Made by a program: the position numbers and the translations under genes | Shown here: one piece after another, positions 1 through 6,543 of the stretch | Position numbering within the stretch: the first letter of the stretch is position 1 | Layout of the letters: each line of letters begins with the position of its first letter | The notes under the pieces: model-generated | The model's database searches: none | What the model was told of the DNA's origin: nothing | Seen by the model: only the letters and a program-made list of their open reading frames with translations | Assembly (NCBI GenBank): GCA_003139975.1 | Contig: PLHN01000006.1 | Coordinates: 1-9,531, forward strand | DNA from: Acidobacteriaceae bacterium | Lineage (GTDB): Bacteria > Acidobacteriota > Terriglobia > Terriglobales > Acidobacteriaceae | Length of the DNA stretch: 9,531 bases | Direction: 5' to 3'

Positions 1-1175
1 TCCCGCCCAATCGGAAGGGACGCCGTCGCTGCCGGAGATGGCACATTGAGCACATGCAGGAAGCGTTCGCGCGCGACGAAGCGAAAATCGTCCACCAGCG
101 TGCCATCGCGTTCGACCGCCTGCGCCCTCACGCCCGATCCGCCCGCTGTCATGTCTTCCATCCGCACCTCCGGCACCAGCAACTGGCACGACCGCACGAA
201 ATCGCGCTTCGACCAACTTCGCCGCATCTCGCCCAGCCCGTTTTTCCAGTGCCGGCGCGCCATTGCCCGGAAGCCCGCGTACTCGATCACTTCCATCGTC
301 TCGCCCAAATCGAAATCCGTGCGCCGATATCCCTCGCGCCGGCCGGCCAGCACCGCGTTCGGACCGGCATCCACGTTCCCGTGGATGCGCCGCGTGAAAT
401 GCACTCCCAGAAACGGATACGCTGGATCGGGCACCGGATAAACCAGCGCTCGCACCAAATTGGCGCGAGCCGGCGCCAGGTCATAGTATTCGCCACGGAA
501 AGGAACCAGCATCATCCCGGGATCGTGCCCGGCGAGCTGTGCGACACGATCGCTATACAATCCAGCGCAATTGACGACATATCCCGCGGAAAACTCCGCT
601 GCACGCGTCTTGACGACGACCTCACTGGCCGTGCGCCCGAAGCCCACGACTCCTGCCTTTGTTCTGACTTCGACGCCTCGTTCCATTGCGAGTTGCGCGT
701 ACTTCTCCGTCACCAGCGCGTAGTCGGTAATCCCCGTCGCCGGAACCTTGAGCGCGCGCACTCCACCGACATGCGGTTCGATCTCGCGCATCGCCGCGCC
801 CTCGACCAGCCGGAGCCCCGTGAGCCCATTCGCTTCCCCTCGAGCGAGCAAATCATCCAGCCGCGCCGCTTCCTGATCGCTCGTGGCGACAATCAGCTTT
901 CCGCAAACTTCATGCGGAATGCCGTGCTGGGCGCAGAACTCCACCATCTCCCGCGCTCCCGCGACACACAGCCGCGCTTTCAGCGAGCCAGCCTTGTAAT
1001 AAACGCCGCTGTGGATGACTCCGCTGTTGTGCCCGGTCTGATGCCGCGCCAGCCCATCTTCTTTTTCGAGCACGATCAGCCGCGCCTCGGGGAAGGCTTG
1101 CGACGCCTGCATGGCGAAAGACATTCCTACAATTCCGCCGCCGATTACTGCTATGTCATAAGGAGAAGAATTCAT
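1..1175 (-). CDS. lhgO: L-2-hydroxyglutarate oxidase (FAD-dependent), partial at C-terminus
   Basis: This is an FAD-dependent oxidoreductase of the DAO superfamily, matching the LhgO/L2HGDH family, which oxidises L-2-hydroxyglutarate to 2-oxoglutarate and is expected to pass electrons to membrane quinone. Read on the minus strand from the ATG at 1175, 391 codons are visible before the window edge. The N-terminus has a Rossmann dinucleotide motif (IGGGIVG, residues 11-17) and an acidic residue after the second strand (E37). A family-typical HNSGVIHSGVYY block follows at 49-60. Further blocks are VNCAGLYSD (201-209), PFLGVHFTR (254-262), GPNAVLA (271-277) and a terminal PSPAATASL (379-387) that normally lies just before the C-terminus. 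The E. coli enzyme has 422 residues, so only a short tail is missing. No Shine-Dalgarno sequence precedes the ATG; a heptamer array ends one base upstream. It lies downstream of the large surface-protein gene on the same strand, separated from it by a terminator, so it probably has its own promoter. The family call is strong; substrate specificity is inferred from the motifs. Confidence 0.9.
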   Translation of the reverse strand, partial: MNSSPYDIAVIGGGIVGMSFAMQASQAFPEARLIVLEKEDGLARHQTGHNSGVIHSGVYYKAGSLKARLCVAGAREMVEFCAQHGIPHEVCGKLIVATSDQEAARLDDLLARGEANGLTGLRLVEGAAMREIEPHVGGVRALKVPATGITDYALVTEKYAQLAMERGVEVRTKAGVVGFGRTASEVVVKTRAAEFSAGYVVNCAGLYSDRVAQLAGHDPGMMLVPFRGEYYDLAPARANLVRALVYPVPDPAYPFLGVHFTRRIHGNVDAGPNAVLAGRREGYRRTDFDLGETMEVIEYAGFRAMARRHWKNGLGEMRRSWSKRDFVRSCQLLVPEVRMEDMTAGGSGVRAQAVERDGTLVDDFRFVARERFLHVLNVPSPAATASLPIGR

Positions 1176-1176
1176 C

Positions 1177-1204
1177 GTCGTTCGTCGTTGGTCGTTAGTC
1201 GTTC
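1177..1204 (-). repeat. Heptamer array (NAACGAC x4) abutting the lhgO start
   Basis: There are four uninterrupted 7-bp units. On the plus strand they read GTCGTTC, GTCGTTG, GTCGTTA and GTCGTTC, so in the sense of lhgO they are NAACGAC units. The array ends one nucleotide before the lhgO ATG and fills the place of a ribosome binding site. It is the inverted partner of the array at 1373-1393: 1181-1196 is a perfect 16-base reverse complement of 1374-1389. Confidence 0.85.
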
Positions 1205-1288
1205 GCAACCGCCTGTCGGCAGCCAGAGACGGATTAAAGTCAAATCACCAGAGATCCTACTTTACGCGGCATGCCCCAGCATGTGACG

Positions 1289-1320
1289 TATAAACAAAGA
1301 GCGCGGACATTTGTCCACGC
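1289..1320 (-). terminator. Rho-independent-type terminator of the large surface-protein gene
   Basis: On the minus strand, 1320-1301 folds into a 9-bp stem with a two-base AA loop. The arms are GCGTGGACA and TGTCCGCGC, and a T-rich run (TCTTTGTTTATA) follows at 1300-1289. In minus-strand RNA every position pairs, with one U-G wobble. In plus-strand RNA the same position is a C-A mismatch, so the structure favours the minus strand. It begins 78 bases after the stop codon of the large gene. The T-tract is interrupted, so strength is uncertain. Confidence 0.55.
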
Positions 1321-1323
1321 CGG

Positions 1324-1341
1324 CCAGCAGTTTATTGCTGG
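1324..1341. other. Small perfect hairpin next to the terminator
   Basis: CCAGCA (1324-1329) and TGCTGG (1336-1341) form a perfect 6-bp stem around the six-base loop GTTTAT. No T-tract follows on either strand. A 5-bp stem (CATGC and GCATG, 1270-1283) lies on the other side of the terminator hairpin, giving three small hairpins in about 70 bases. The function is unknown; it may help stabilise the 3' end of the upstream transcript. Confidence 0.35.
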
Positions 1342-1361
1342 AAGTTAGAAGCCAGAAGTGA
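1341..1361 (+). repeat. Heptamer array (GAAGNNA x3)
   Basis: Three consecutive 7-bp units GAAGTTA, GAAGCCA and GAAGTGA keep GAAG and the final A while the two bases between vary. The period equals that of the other arrays in this window but the sequence is unrelated. It lies in the non-coding spacer between lhgO and the large gene. Confidence 0.6.
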
Positions 1362-1372
1362 CGCCGAGTCGC

Positions 1373-1393
1373 GAACGACCAACGACGAATGAC
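1373..1393 (+). repeat. Heptamer array (GAACGAC type, x3) just after the stop codon of the large gene
   Basis: Units are GAACGAC, CAACGAC and GAATGAC on the plus strand. It starts four bases beyond the stop codon of the minus-strand surface-protein gene. It is the inverted partner of the array at 1177-1204, differing mainly by lacking one whole heptamer unit, so the two arrays bracket the spacer that holds the terminator. Confidence 0.8.
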
Positions 1394-1397
1394 CGCT

Positions 1398-4300
1398 TCA
1401 GTCCACCGTCAGCGTCACCAGATCCGTGTGCGCCGCACCTCCCGCCGCGGTCGCCGTTACCTGAATGTTCGAATACGTGCCCACGGCGGTTGGGGTCTGG
1501 ATGGTCACGGTCGCCGATCCCGGAGACGTGGTCAGCAACGAAGTCGCGGTTACCGTGACTGCCGCCGGATTGGGAACGGTCGCCGGCGCGGTATAGAGTC
1601 CGTTGGTATCAATTGTGCCGCTCCCGGTCCCGCCGGTTACGGCCCACGTCACGGTCTGGCTGCTTCCATTGATTACGGTAGCCGAAAACTGCTGCTGCGT
1701 TGCCGATACCGGCCAGGTATTTCCTGCTTCATCGGCAAACAGGCTCGCGGCGATCGGACTCACCGTAACGGTTACGACGGGGCCCGTCAGTCTCACCGTC
1801 GCCGTTCCTGAAGCGGACGGGTCCGCTTGCGACGTAGCCGTCACAGTCACCGTCGCTGGATTGGGTAGGGAGGGCGGCGCCGTATACATTCCACTGCTCG
1901 GATCAATCTTGCCGTTCGTACTCGCCCCATTGACCGTCCAAGTCACCGTTTGACTGCTGCCGTTGATGACGGTCGCCGAAAATGGCTGTGTTCCGTATGG
2001 AACCGGGACGCTTACGCTCGAGGGGTTCACTGCAACGGTCACGCCGCTTCCCCCAGTGCCGCCACCCAGACCTCCGCAGGCCACGAGCAGCCCCAGCCAG
2101 GCCAACGTCAGCAGGCAGGCTGCGATCGCATTCTTCCGAGCGGTTTTTCGCCGCGCAAACCCGGCGAGCATCATGCCTGCAATTGGAATCGTGAGCAGCC
2201 ATACAAGCCCGGTTCCCACACCGATCTTCCCAGTTCTCGGAGGTCCGCGTTTCTGACTGGATACTGGATACTGGTTACTGGATACTGCCTTTCGAAGCTC
2301 CGTTCCTTGATTCGGTCCGGTCGTCGCGATCGTCAGCGTGACGTCCTTCTGTCCCGCGCCCGCTGCAATCGAGGGCGGATTGAAACTGCAGTTGGTCAGT
2401 GCGGGCAAATTCGCGCACGCAAAATTCACCGCCCCGCTGAACGTTCCACCCCCATCGGGCACGGCCGAGAACGTATAACTTGCGCTCTGTCCTGCCGCGA
2501 CCGTCGCCGAACCGCTCCCAGTGTCGGTCCACGTTACATCCGTACCAACAGTAAGGCTCACCGCCTGTGTGTGCATAAGCGTCCCGTCGGTTCCCTGGAT
2601 GCTGAAGTTAAATGTGCCAGTCGTCGGGTTGCCCACCGTCACCATAAACGCCTCGCCACTCGCCGTCGGCGCCAGCGATGAAGGGTTCACTACGCAGGTC
2701 GTTGGATCCGCGCCTACACAACTCAAGCTGACAGTCCCGCTGTAGCCAGACAGAGCGGTCAGCGTTCCATTCCACGTTACGTTTTGCCCCACGACGGTTG
2801 CGCCTGGCGTTGCCGCGACGGCCAGCGCAAAATCCGGAGGGGGCACGATCACCGTCAGCGAGAAGAATTTCTGCTTTGCTGCCGGAGCGCCTGCAGCCTT
2901 CGCCGCCAGCGTCACCGTCGTCGGCCCGCCCACGGGAGCGTTGGCCGCTGCAGTCACGGTCATGGTCACCAGCACGGGATCTGCAGCCGTAGGGGTCACT
3001 GCGCTTGCTGGTGAAAACTGGCACGCCGTTCCCGCCGGCAGCCCGCTCGGGCAACTCAAGCTCACTGTCCCCGCGAATGACCCTGCCGCCGAAACCTCAA
3101 AGGTCGCCGCGTTCGACGTACTGCCCTGCTCCACTGTGAGCGCATCTGGGCTCGGAGTCGACAGGTTGAAGTCGACGATATGCAAAATCACCGGCGCGTC
3201 GTGTGTAATCGCATTGGGATCCGTTCCCACCGCGTGCGCGTTGAAGTTGTAGTCGCCAACTACCCCGCCCGCGGTCACGGTGTAAGACGCGCCAGACGAC
3301 GCCGGCGTCTGTTGGGCGGTTCCTTGCGGCGTCGGATTTTGCGGCGTACTCAGCAGGCACGTTGCCGGAAGAATCGGTGCCGCGCAACTCAGGTTGACAA
3401 CGCTCGTATACCCTTCAAACGCCGTCAAAGTTCCGATGAACGTCGCCGTCTGCGTCGGAAAAATCGTCTGCGGCGTGTTCGAAATCACATTCGTATAGTC
3501 CGGCGTACTTGCCAGCGCATATTCCCAGATACCGCGCCCATAGGTTGAAACCCGCAGCTTTTTCACCCCTCCCGAATCGAACATCCGGATCGCTGTAATC
3601 GGCACATTGGGCAAGTATCCGGTCGCCCCCGGCAGCGAAGGTGTGCCCACTTCCGTCCAACTCGCGCTTGCGGTCGAACTCGTAAAGACACCCACATCGG
3701 TTCCCACGTAGATCTGCGCCGGAGTAACAGATGAATCCACGAGCAACGCATTCACGGGCGCATCGGGCAGAGCCGTGCTGCCGCTGCCGGACCAGTCGGT
3801 CCAGCTTGCGCCCGCGTTTGTTGTCTTGAAGACATGGGAAATGTTGAAGCCCATGATCCCCACATACGCGGTCGCGCCAGTAGGATCGCTCGTGTCCATG
3901 GCGACCGATGAAATCGTGTAATTGGACGGATTGATCGCGCCCGTCGCTTGCGTCATCTCTGCAACCCCGGCATTCGTCGTCGCCCAAACCTCGCCGCCCG
4001 AGGGCGCGGTTGCATTCGGCCCGGTGCCGTCTGTGGTCGCATAGACCGTCGTCGAAAGGCCGCCAGCCGTTGGTCCCCCCGCGGCCAGCCCTCTTACCAG
4101 ATTGACTTCCTCTCCCGTGCAAGTTGCCGGCGCAAGCGTGTCGAAATCCACGCTGATCGCCGTGAATGAACTTGCTGGCACCGTCGGCGTCCCGCGCCAA
4201 ACGCGGCACGTTCCCACCAGCATTTCCGCCGGATTCTGTGGATCGAGAATGTAGGGCGTATAAAACGCGCCCGTGTCGCCTCCCACCTCGGCGCTCCCTA

Positions 4301-6296
4301 CTGTCAGCGAGAACCCATCCGTCGTGCAGTCCACGCCGCTCGCGCACGAATAAATGTTCACGTACGTGTTTGCCGTGTACCACTCAGTCGGTGTCGCGGG
4401 GTTGATGGCGTTATATCCGCCATCGCCGCCGTTCACCGTTGTCCATTGCGGGTTGCCGTTGGCCGAACTCGTCGCGGGGGAACCATTATCTTGCGTCCCG
4501 CCCAGCACCGTGTTCTGGTCCGTAGGATGGAGCGAGAACGACACGAACTGCGTCAGCGAGCCGATTGTCCCGTTCGCGACCGACGACGCGTTTAAATTGT
4601 CGAACCCATTCGTCGTGCCGCACGTCGCACTGTCGAGCTTGCTGTAGCCATCGAGCGTGCGGTAGACTCCGCCGTCGTTGGCGAAATACATAAGCGCTTT
4701 GCCGCCAGTGATCGCAAAGGCCAGCCCGTGCTCGTCCGGATGCACGCTCGAAATCGAGCTGCACCCATACACGTGCGTCAGGTTGATCCACTGGTTCGGA
4801 TAATTGGAGTCAAGCGTCGAGCAGGTCGTTCCGCCGGTCGTCAGCGCGCACTTGAACAGGTTCACCGCTCCCGCATAGAGATCAGTTGCTCCCCCATCGG
4901 GCAGTGCCGCGATTTCCAGGTTGTAATATCCCTGATCCACGCCACAGCCCTTGCCCCCCGGATCGCCGCAGTTCGCGATCCCCGTCTCATCAATCTGCGC
5001 CCAACTATTGCCGCCATCGGTCGAGCGCCAGATCCCCTCATCCGCCACCTGCGCGCCGTCGGGCCCCGTGGTCAGACTGACGAACCAGAAATACATTTCA
5101 TTGCGCCCGGGCACCACGGCCAGTTGCCCGCGATAAATCGGACAACTCGAGCCGCCGCTCGGAATCTGCGCCGGACAATTGGCCGTACTCAACACAGAAG
5201 GATTCGGCTGGTTCGCCAGCCGGGTCCAGCTCTGCCCATTTGTCGACGAGTACACGCCGTGATAGCGAATCGTCGCAAAGAACATTCCCGCGCTTGCGTC
5301 GTACACCACGTCGGTTGCCGAAACCGATGCCGGACTAACCGCTACGCCCGAGTCTTGCGGAACCTCGAACGTCCACGTCTGTCCGCTGTCGTTCGAGTAG
5401 TAGAGCCCGCGATTCGTTGTGTCCGTAATTGCGCCTTCATCGAATCCCAAAGTCGTCGTCCCCGTGGCTGCGACCACGGTCGTCGCGGGCGACGTACCCC
5501 AGGCAAATTTTGCGAACCCAAGTCCGGCAAAAGAGAGCGCCGGGTTGTTGCCGGTCGCCGTGGGAATCGGCGTCCAGCTCGCGCCATGATTAGTCGACCG
5601 CAGAATTCCCACACCGTAATAGCTGTCAACCGCGCTATCCGGTTCGCCTGTTCCCACTAGCACTACGCTGCCATCGGGCTTCACGGAGATCGCGCCGTTC
5701 ACGAGCGAGGGCTGCTGATCGGTGAGCGCCGTCCATGTCACATTCGCGGCAGTTGCATTGGCTGCGTTGGTGGACTTCCACACCCCGCCCAATGCCGCCG
5801 CAACATAGACGGTGTTGCCGGTCGCATCGGTCGGATCAATGGCGACCGCTGTCACCCGCCCCGCGACTGCTCCATAAGTATTCTGATCTGAAGCCAGTGG
5901 AGCCGGTCCCAGCGCAACCCAAGACGCGCTAGTGTCCGGTTCCGCGCCTGCTCCCGATCCGGGCCCCTGCGCGCTCACTTTTGTTGCGGTAGCTGCAGCG
6001 CGCATTGTCATCTTCTTCCGCTGGGCCCGCAGCCGCAGCGCCGCCGCCGATTCTCCCGCCGGAGCCGACCGTCCTCGCATCATCCAGCGATCGAGCAGGT
6101 CGGGGCGATCGTTTTTCTTTTCCTCGGCGCCGGCGTATGCGGATGTCCGTTCCGACTTTTGTGCGAACGCTCGCCGAAGTGGGCCGCCAGGCAGCGTACT
6201 CACCAGAAAAGTAACAACGAGAAAAACGGCCGAAGAGGAAGGCGAACCAAACGACGAAGAACGAAATGAAGAAGATGGCGCACTATGGCTGGTCAT
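1398..6296 (-). CDS. Large exported Asp-box (BNR/sortilin-like) propeller protein with Ig-like domains
   Basis: This 1632-residue protein is read from the ATG at 6296. An AAGGTGG ribosome binding site lies nine bases upstream; an in-frame TTG at 6335 would add 13 residues and has no such site. A hydrophobic stretch (about 20-37) followed by AFA before Q46 looks like a Sec signal peptide. Residues about 125-930 contain Asp-box motifs such as STNHGASW (234), SNDSGQTW (301), STNGQSW (351), STDGGNSW (425) and TTNAGASW (825). They end in a propeller-closing TYGRGIWEYA. Four Ig-like domains follow (about 933-1325). Next come a hydrophobic segment (1363-1381), a basic RRKTARK, a second hydrophobic segment ending in the lipobox-like LVAC (Cys1407), and a glycine-rich stretch. 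Two similar Big-type Ig repeats (about 1419-1600) and a last beta strand complete it. No catalytic residues are recognised. Asp-box propellers occur in sialidases and sortilins but also in many non-enzymatic surface proteins, so I infer an adhesive or binding role without a known ligand. Confidence 0.85.
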   Translation of the reverse strand: MTSHSAPSSSFRSSSFGSPSSSAVFLVVTFLVSTLPGGPLRRAFAQKSERTSAYAGAEEKKNDRPDLLDRWMMRGRSAPAGESAAALRLRAQRKKMTMRAAATATKVSAQGPGSGAGAEPDTSASWVALGPAPLASDQNTYGAVAGRVTAVAIDPTDATGNTVYVAAALGGVWKSTNAANATAANVTWTALTDQQPSLVNGAISVKPDGSVVLVGTGEPDSAVDSYYGVGILRSTNHGASWTPIPTATGNNPALSFAGLGFAKFAWGTSPATTVVAATGTTTLGFDEGAITDTTNRGLYYSNDSGQTWTFEVPQDSGVAVSPASVSATDVVYDASAGMFFATIRYHGVYSSTNGQSWTRLANQPNPSVLSTANCPAQIPSGGSSCPIYRGQLAVVPGRNEMYFWFVSLTTGPDGAQVADEGIWRSTDGGNSWAQIDETGIANCGDPGGKGCGVDQGYYNLEIAALPDGGATDLYAGAVNLFKCALTTGGTTCSTLDSNYPNQWINLTHVYGCSSISSVHPDEHGLAFAITGGKALMYFANDGGVYRTLDGYSKLDSATCGTTNGFDNLNASSVANGTIGSLTQFVSFSLHPTDQNTVLGGTQDNGSPATSSANGNPQWTTVNGGDGGYNAINPATPTEWYTANTYVNIYSCASGVDCTTDGFSLTVGSAEVGGDTGAFYTPYILDPQNPAEMLVGTCRVWRGTPTVPASSFTAISVDFDTLAPATCTGEEVNLVRGLAAGGPTAGGLSTTVYATTDGTGPNATAPSGGEVWATTNAGVAEMTQATGAINPSNYTISSVAMDTSDPTGATAYVGIMGFNISHVFKTTNAGASWTDWSGSGSTALPDAPVNALLVDSSVTPAQIYVGTDVGVFTSSTASASWTEVGTPSLPGATGYLPNVPITAIRMFDSGGVKKLRVSTYGRGIWEYALASTPDYTNVISNTPQTIFPTQTATFIGTLTAFEGYTSVVNLSCAAPILPATCLLSTPQNPTPQGTAQQTPASSGASYTVTAGGVVGDYNFNAHAVGTDPNAITHDAPVILHIVDFNLSTPSPDALTVEQGSTSNAATFEVSAAGSFAGTVSLSCPSGLPAGTACQFSPASAVTPTAADPVLVTMTVTAAANAPVGGPTTVTLAAKAAGAPAAKQKFFSLTVIVPPPDFALAVAATPGATVVGQNVTWNGTLTALSGYSGTVSLSCVGADPTTCVVNPSSLAPTASGEAFMVTVGNPTTGTFNFSIQGTDGTLMHTQAVSLTVGTDVTWTDTGSGSATVAAGQSASYTFSAVPDGGGTFSGAVNFACANLPALTNCSFNPPSIAAGAGQKDVTLTIATTGPNQGTELRKAVSSNQYPVSSQKRGPPRTGKIGVGTGLVWLLTIPIAGMMLAGFARRKTARKNAIAACLLTLAWLGLLVACGGLGGGTGGSGVTVAVNPSSVSVPVPYGTQPFSATVINGSSQTVTWTVNGASTNGKIDPSSGMYTAPPSLPNPATVTVTATSQADPSASGTATVRLTGPVVTVTVSPIAASLFADEAGNTWPVSATQQQFSATVINGSSQTVTWAVTGGTGSGTIDTNGLYTAPATVPNPAAVTVTATSLLTTSPGSATVTIQTPTAVGTYSNIQVTATAAGGAAHTDLVTLTVD
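1642..1985 (-). repeat. Duplicated Big-type Ig domain within the large protein
   Basis: The last two Ig-like domains share the identical peptide FSATVINGSSQTVTW, and both continue into a YTAP...PNPA.VTVTATS block. At DNA level, 1936-1982 and 1642-1688 align without gaps over 47 bases with nine mismatches. This indicates an old in-frame domain duplication that has since drifted. Confidence 0.7.
2256..2290 (+). repeat. Heptamer array (ACTGGAT type, x5) inside the coding sequence
   Basis: Units read ACTGGAT, ACTGGAT, ACTGGTT, ACTGGAT and a diverged ACTGCCT. On the coding (minus) strand they encode VSSNQYPVSSQ, a linker between the fourth Ig-like domain and the membrane segment. The repeat unit is not a multiple of three, yet the frame stays open. 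The linker is unlike the beta-rich sequence on either side. Confidence 0.7.
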
Positions 6297-6305
6297 GACG
6301 AAAAC

Positions 6306-6312
6306 CCACCTT
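6306..6312 (-). promoter_or_regulatory. Ribosome binding site deciding the start of the large gene
   Basis: AAGGTGG on the minus strand is one base away from AAGGAGG and lies nine bases before the ATG at 6296. This favours that start over the in-frame TTG at 6335, which lies upstream of the site. Confidence 0.55.
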
Positions 6313-6433
6313 AAGCGCACGTTACTAAATCGCAACCATCGGAAACTGTGACCGCCGGCACCCGCAACCGTCTACAAAAGTGCCCCCAACGTAGGTAGGC
6401 AAGAACAACGACTCTCCATGCCAAATCCTGCAC

Positions 6434-6465
6434 ATGTCACTCTGAACGAGGGAGGAATCTGCTTT
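6434..6465 (+). repeat. Possible degenerate copy of a TGTCAYYCTGAG-type interspersed repeat
   Basis: The stretch starts ATGTCACTCTGAACGAG, continues GGAGGAATCTGCTTT and runs directly into the AACTGAN array. It resembles the TGTCATYCTGAGC...GAAGRATCT sequences I recall as common intergenic repeats in several soil-bacterial phyla. Only one copy is present here, so repetition cannot be shown from this window. Confidence 0.35.
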
Positions 6466-6493
6466 AACTGAGAACTGACAACTGACAACTGAG
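6466..6493 (+). repeat. Heptamer array (AACTGAN x4) upstream of nuoI
   Basis: Four perfect-period units: AACTGAG, AACTGAC, AACTGAC, AACTGAG. The unit differs from the NAACGAC arrays but has the same length. It lies 50 bases before the nuoI start codon, inside the region expected to hold the promoter. Confidence 0.8.
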
Positions 6494-6501
6494 AGCTCGT
6501 T

Positions 6502-6515
6502 GCCAAGAGCCAAGA
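6502..6515 (+). repeat. Two tandem GCCAAGA heptamers
   Basis: GCCAAGA occurs twice in tandem eight bases after the AACTGAN array. Two units alone could be chance, but the 7-bp period and the adjacency to another heptamer array make it likely part of the same phenomenon. Confidence 0.45.
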
Positions 6516-6528
6516 ACCCACTTTCCGC

Positions 6529-6541
6529 TATACTAGAAGGG
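6529..6541 (+). promoter_or_regulatory. Possible -10 box and Shine-Dalgarno of nuoI
   Basis: TATACT (6529-6534) resembles a sigma-70 -10 element. AGAAGGG (6535-6541) resembles a ribosome binding site but sits only two bases before the ATG. Both cannot act on the same transcript, because a start about seven bases after TATACT would give an almost leaderless mRNA. The nearest TTGCCA (6500-6505) is 23 bases upstream, too far for a standard -35. I regard the Shine-Dalgarno reading as slightly more likely. Confidence 0.3.
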
Positions 6542-6543
6542 CA

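Larger units (their letters stand above)
6297..6543. other. Divergent intergenic region between the large gene and nuoI
   Basis: These 247 bases separate two divergently transcribed genes and must hold both promoters. I see no convincing -35/-10 pair for the minus-strand gene. The nuoI side is filled by a degenerate interspersed-repeat-like stretch (6434-6465) and two heptamer arrays (6466-6493, 6502-6515). Bases 6320-6433 show nothing I can identify. Confidence 0.5.

Noticed and set aside
54..1286. A 410-codon open frame on the plus strand
   Set aside because: It is antisense to lhgO, whose product shows clear family motifs over the whole length. The plus-strand product is rich in Arg and His with no recognisable domain, as expected of a shadow frame in GC-rich DNA.
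1177..1393. CRISPR array
   Set aside because: The repeats are 7 bp and contiguous, without unique spacers between them.
3415..4383. A 322-codon minus-strand frame overlapping the large gene
   Set aside because: It is a shifted frame of the same gene with low-complexity Arg/Gly content; the motifs lie in the other frame.
4728..5660. A 310-codon open frame on the plus strand
   Set aside because: It is antisense to the Asp-box region of the large protein, rich in Arg, Pro and His, with no domain; the minus frame has repeated Asp-box motifs.
1398..6296. Sialidase activity for the Asp-box protein
   Set aside because: Asp-boxes are structural. I see no sialidase arginine triad or FRIP motif, so no enzymatic function is assigned.
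6297..6335. TTG start at 6335 for the large protein
   Set aside because: The ATG at 6296 has an AAGGTGG at nine bases and is followed by a plausible signal peptide; the TTG has no ribosome binding site.
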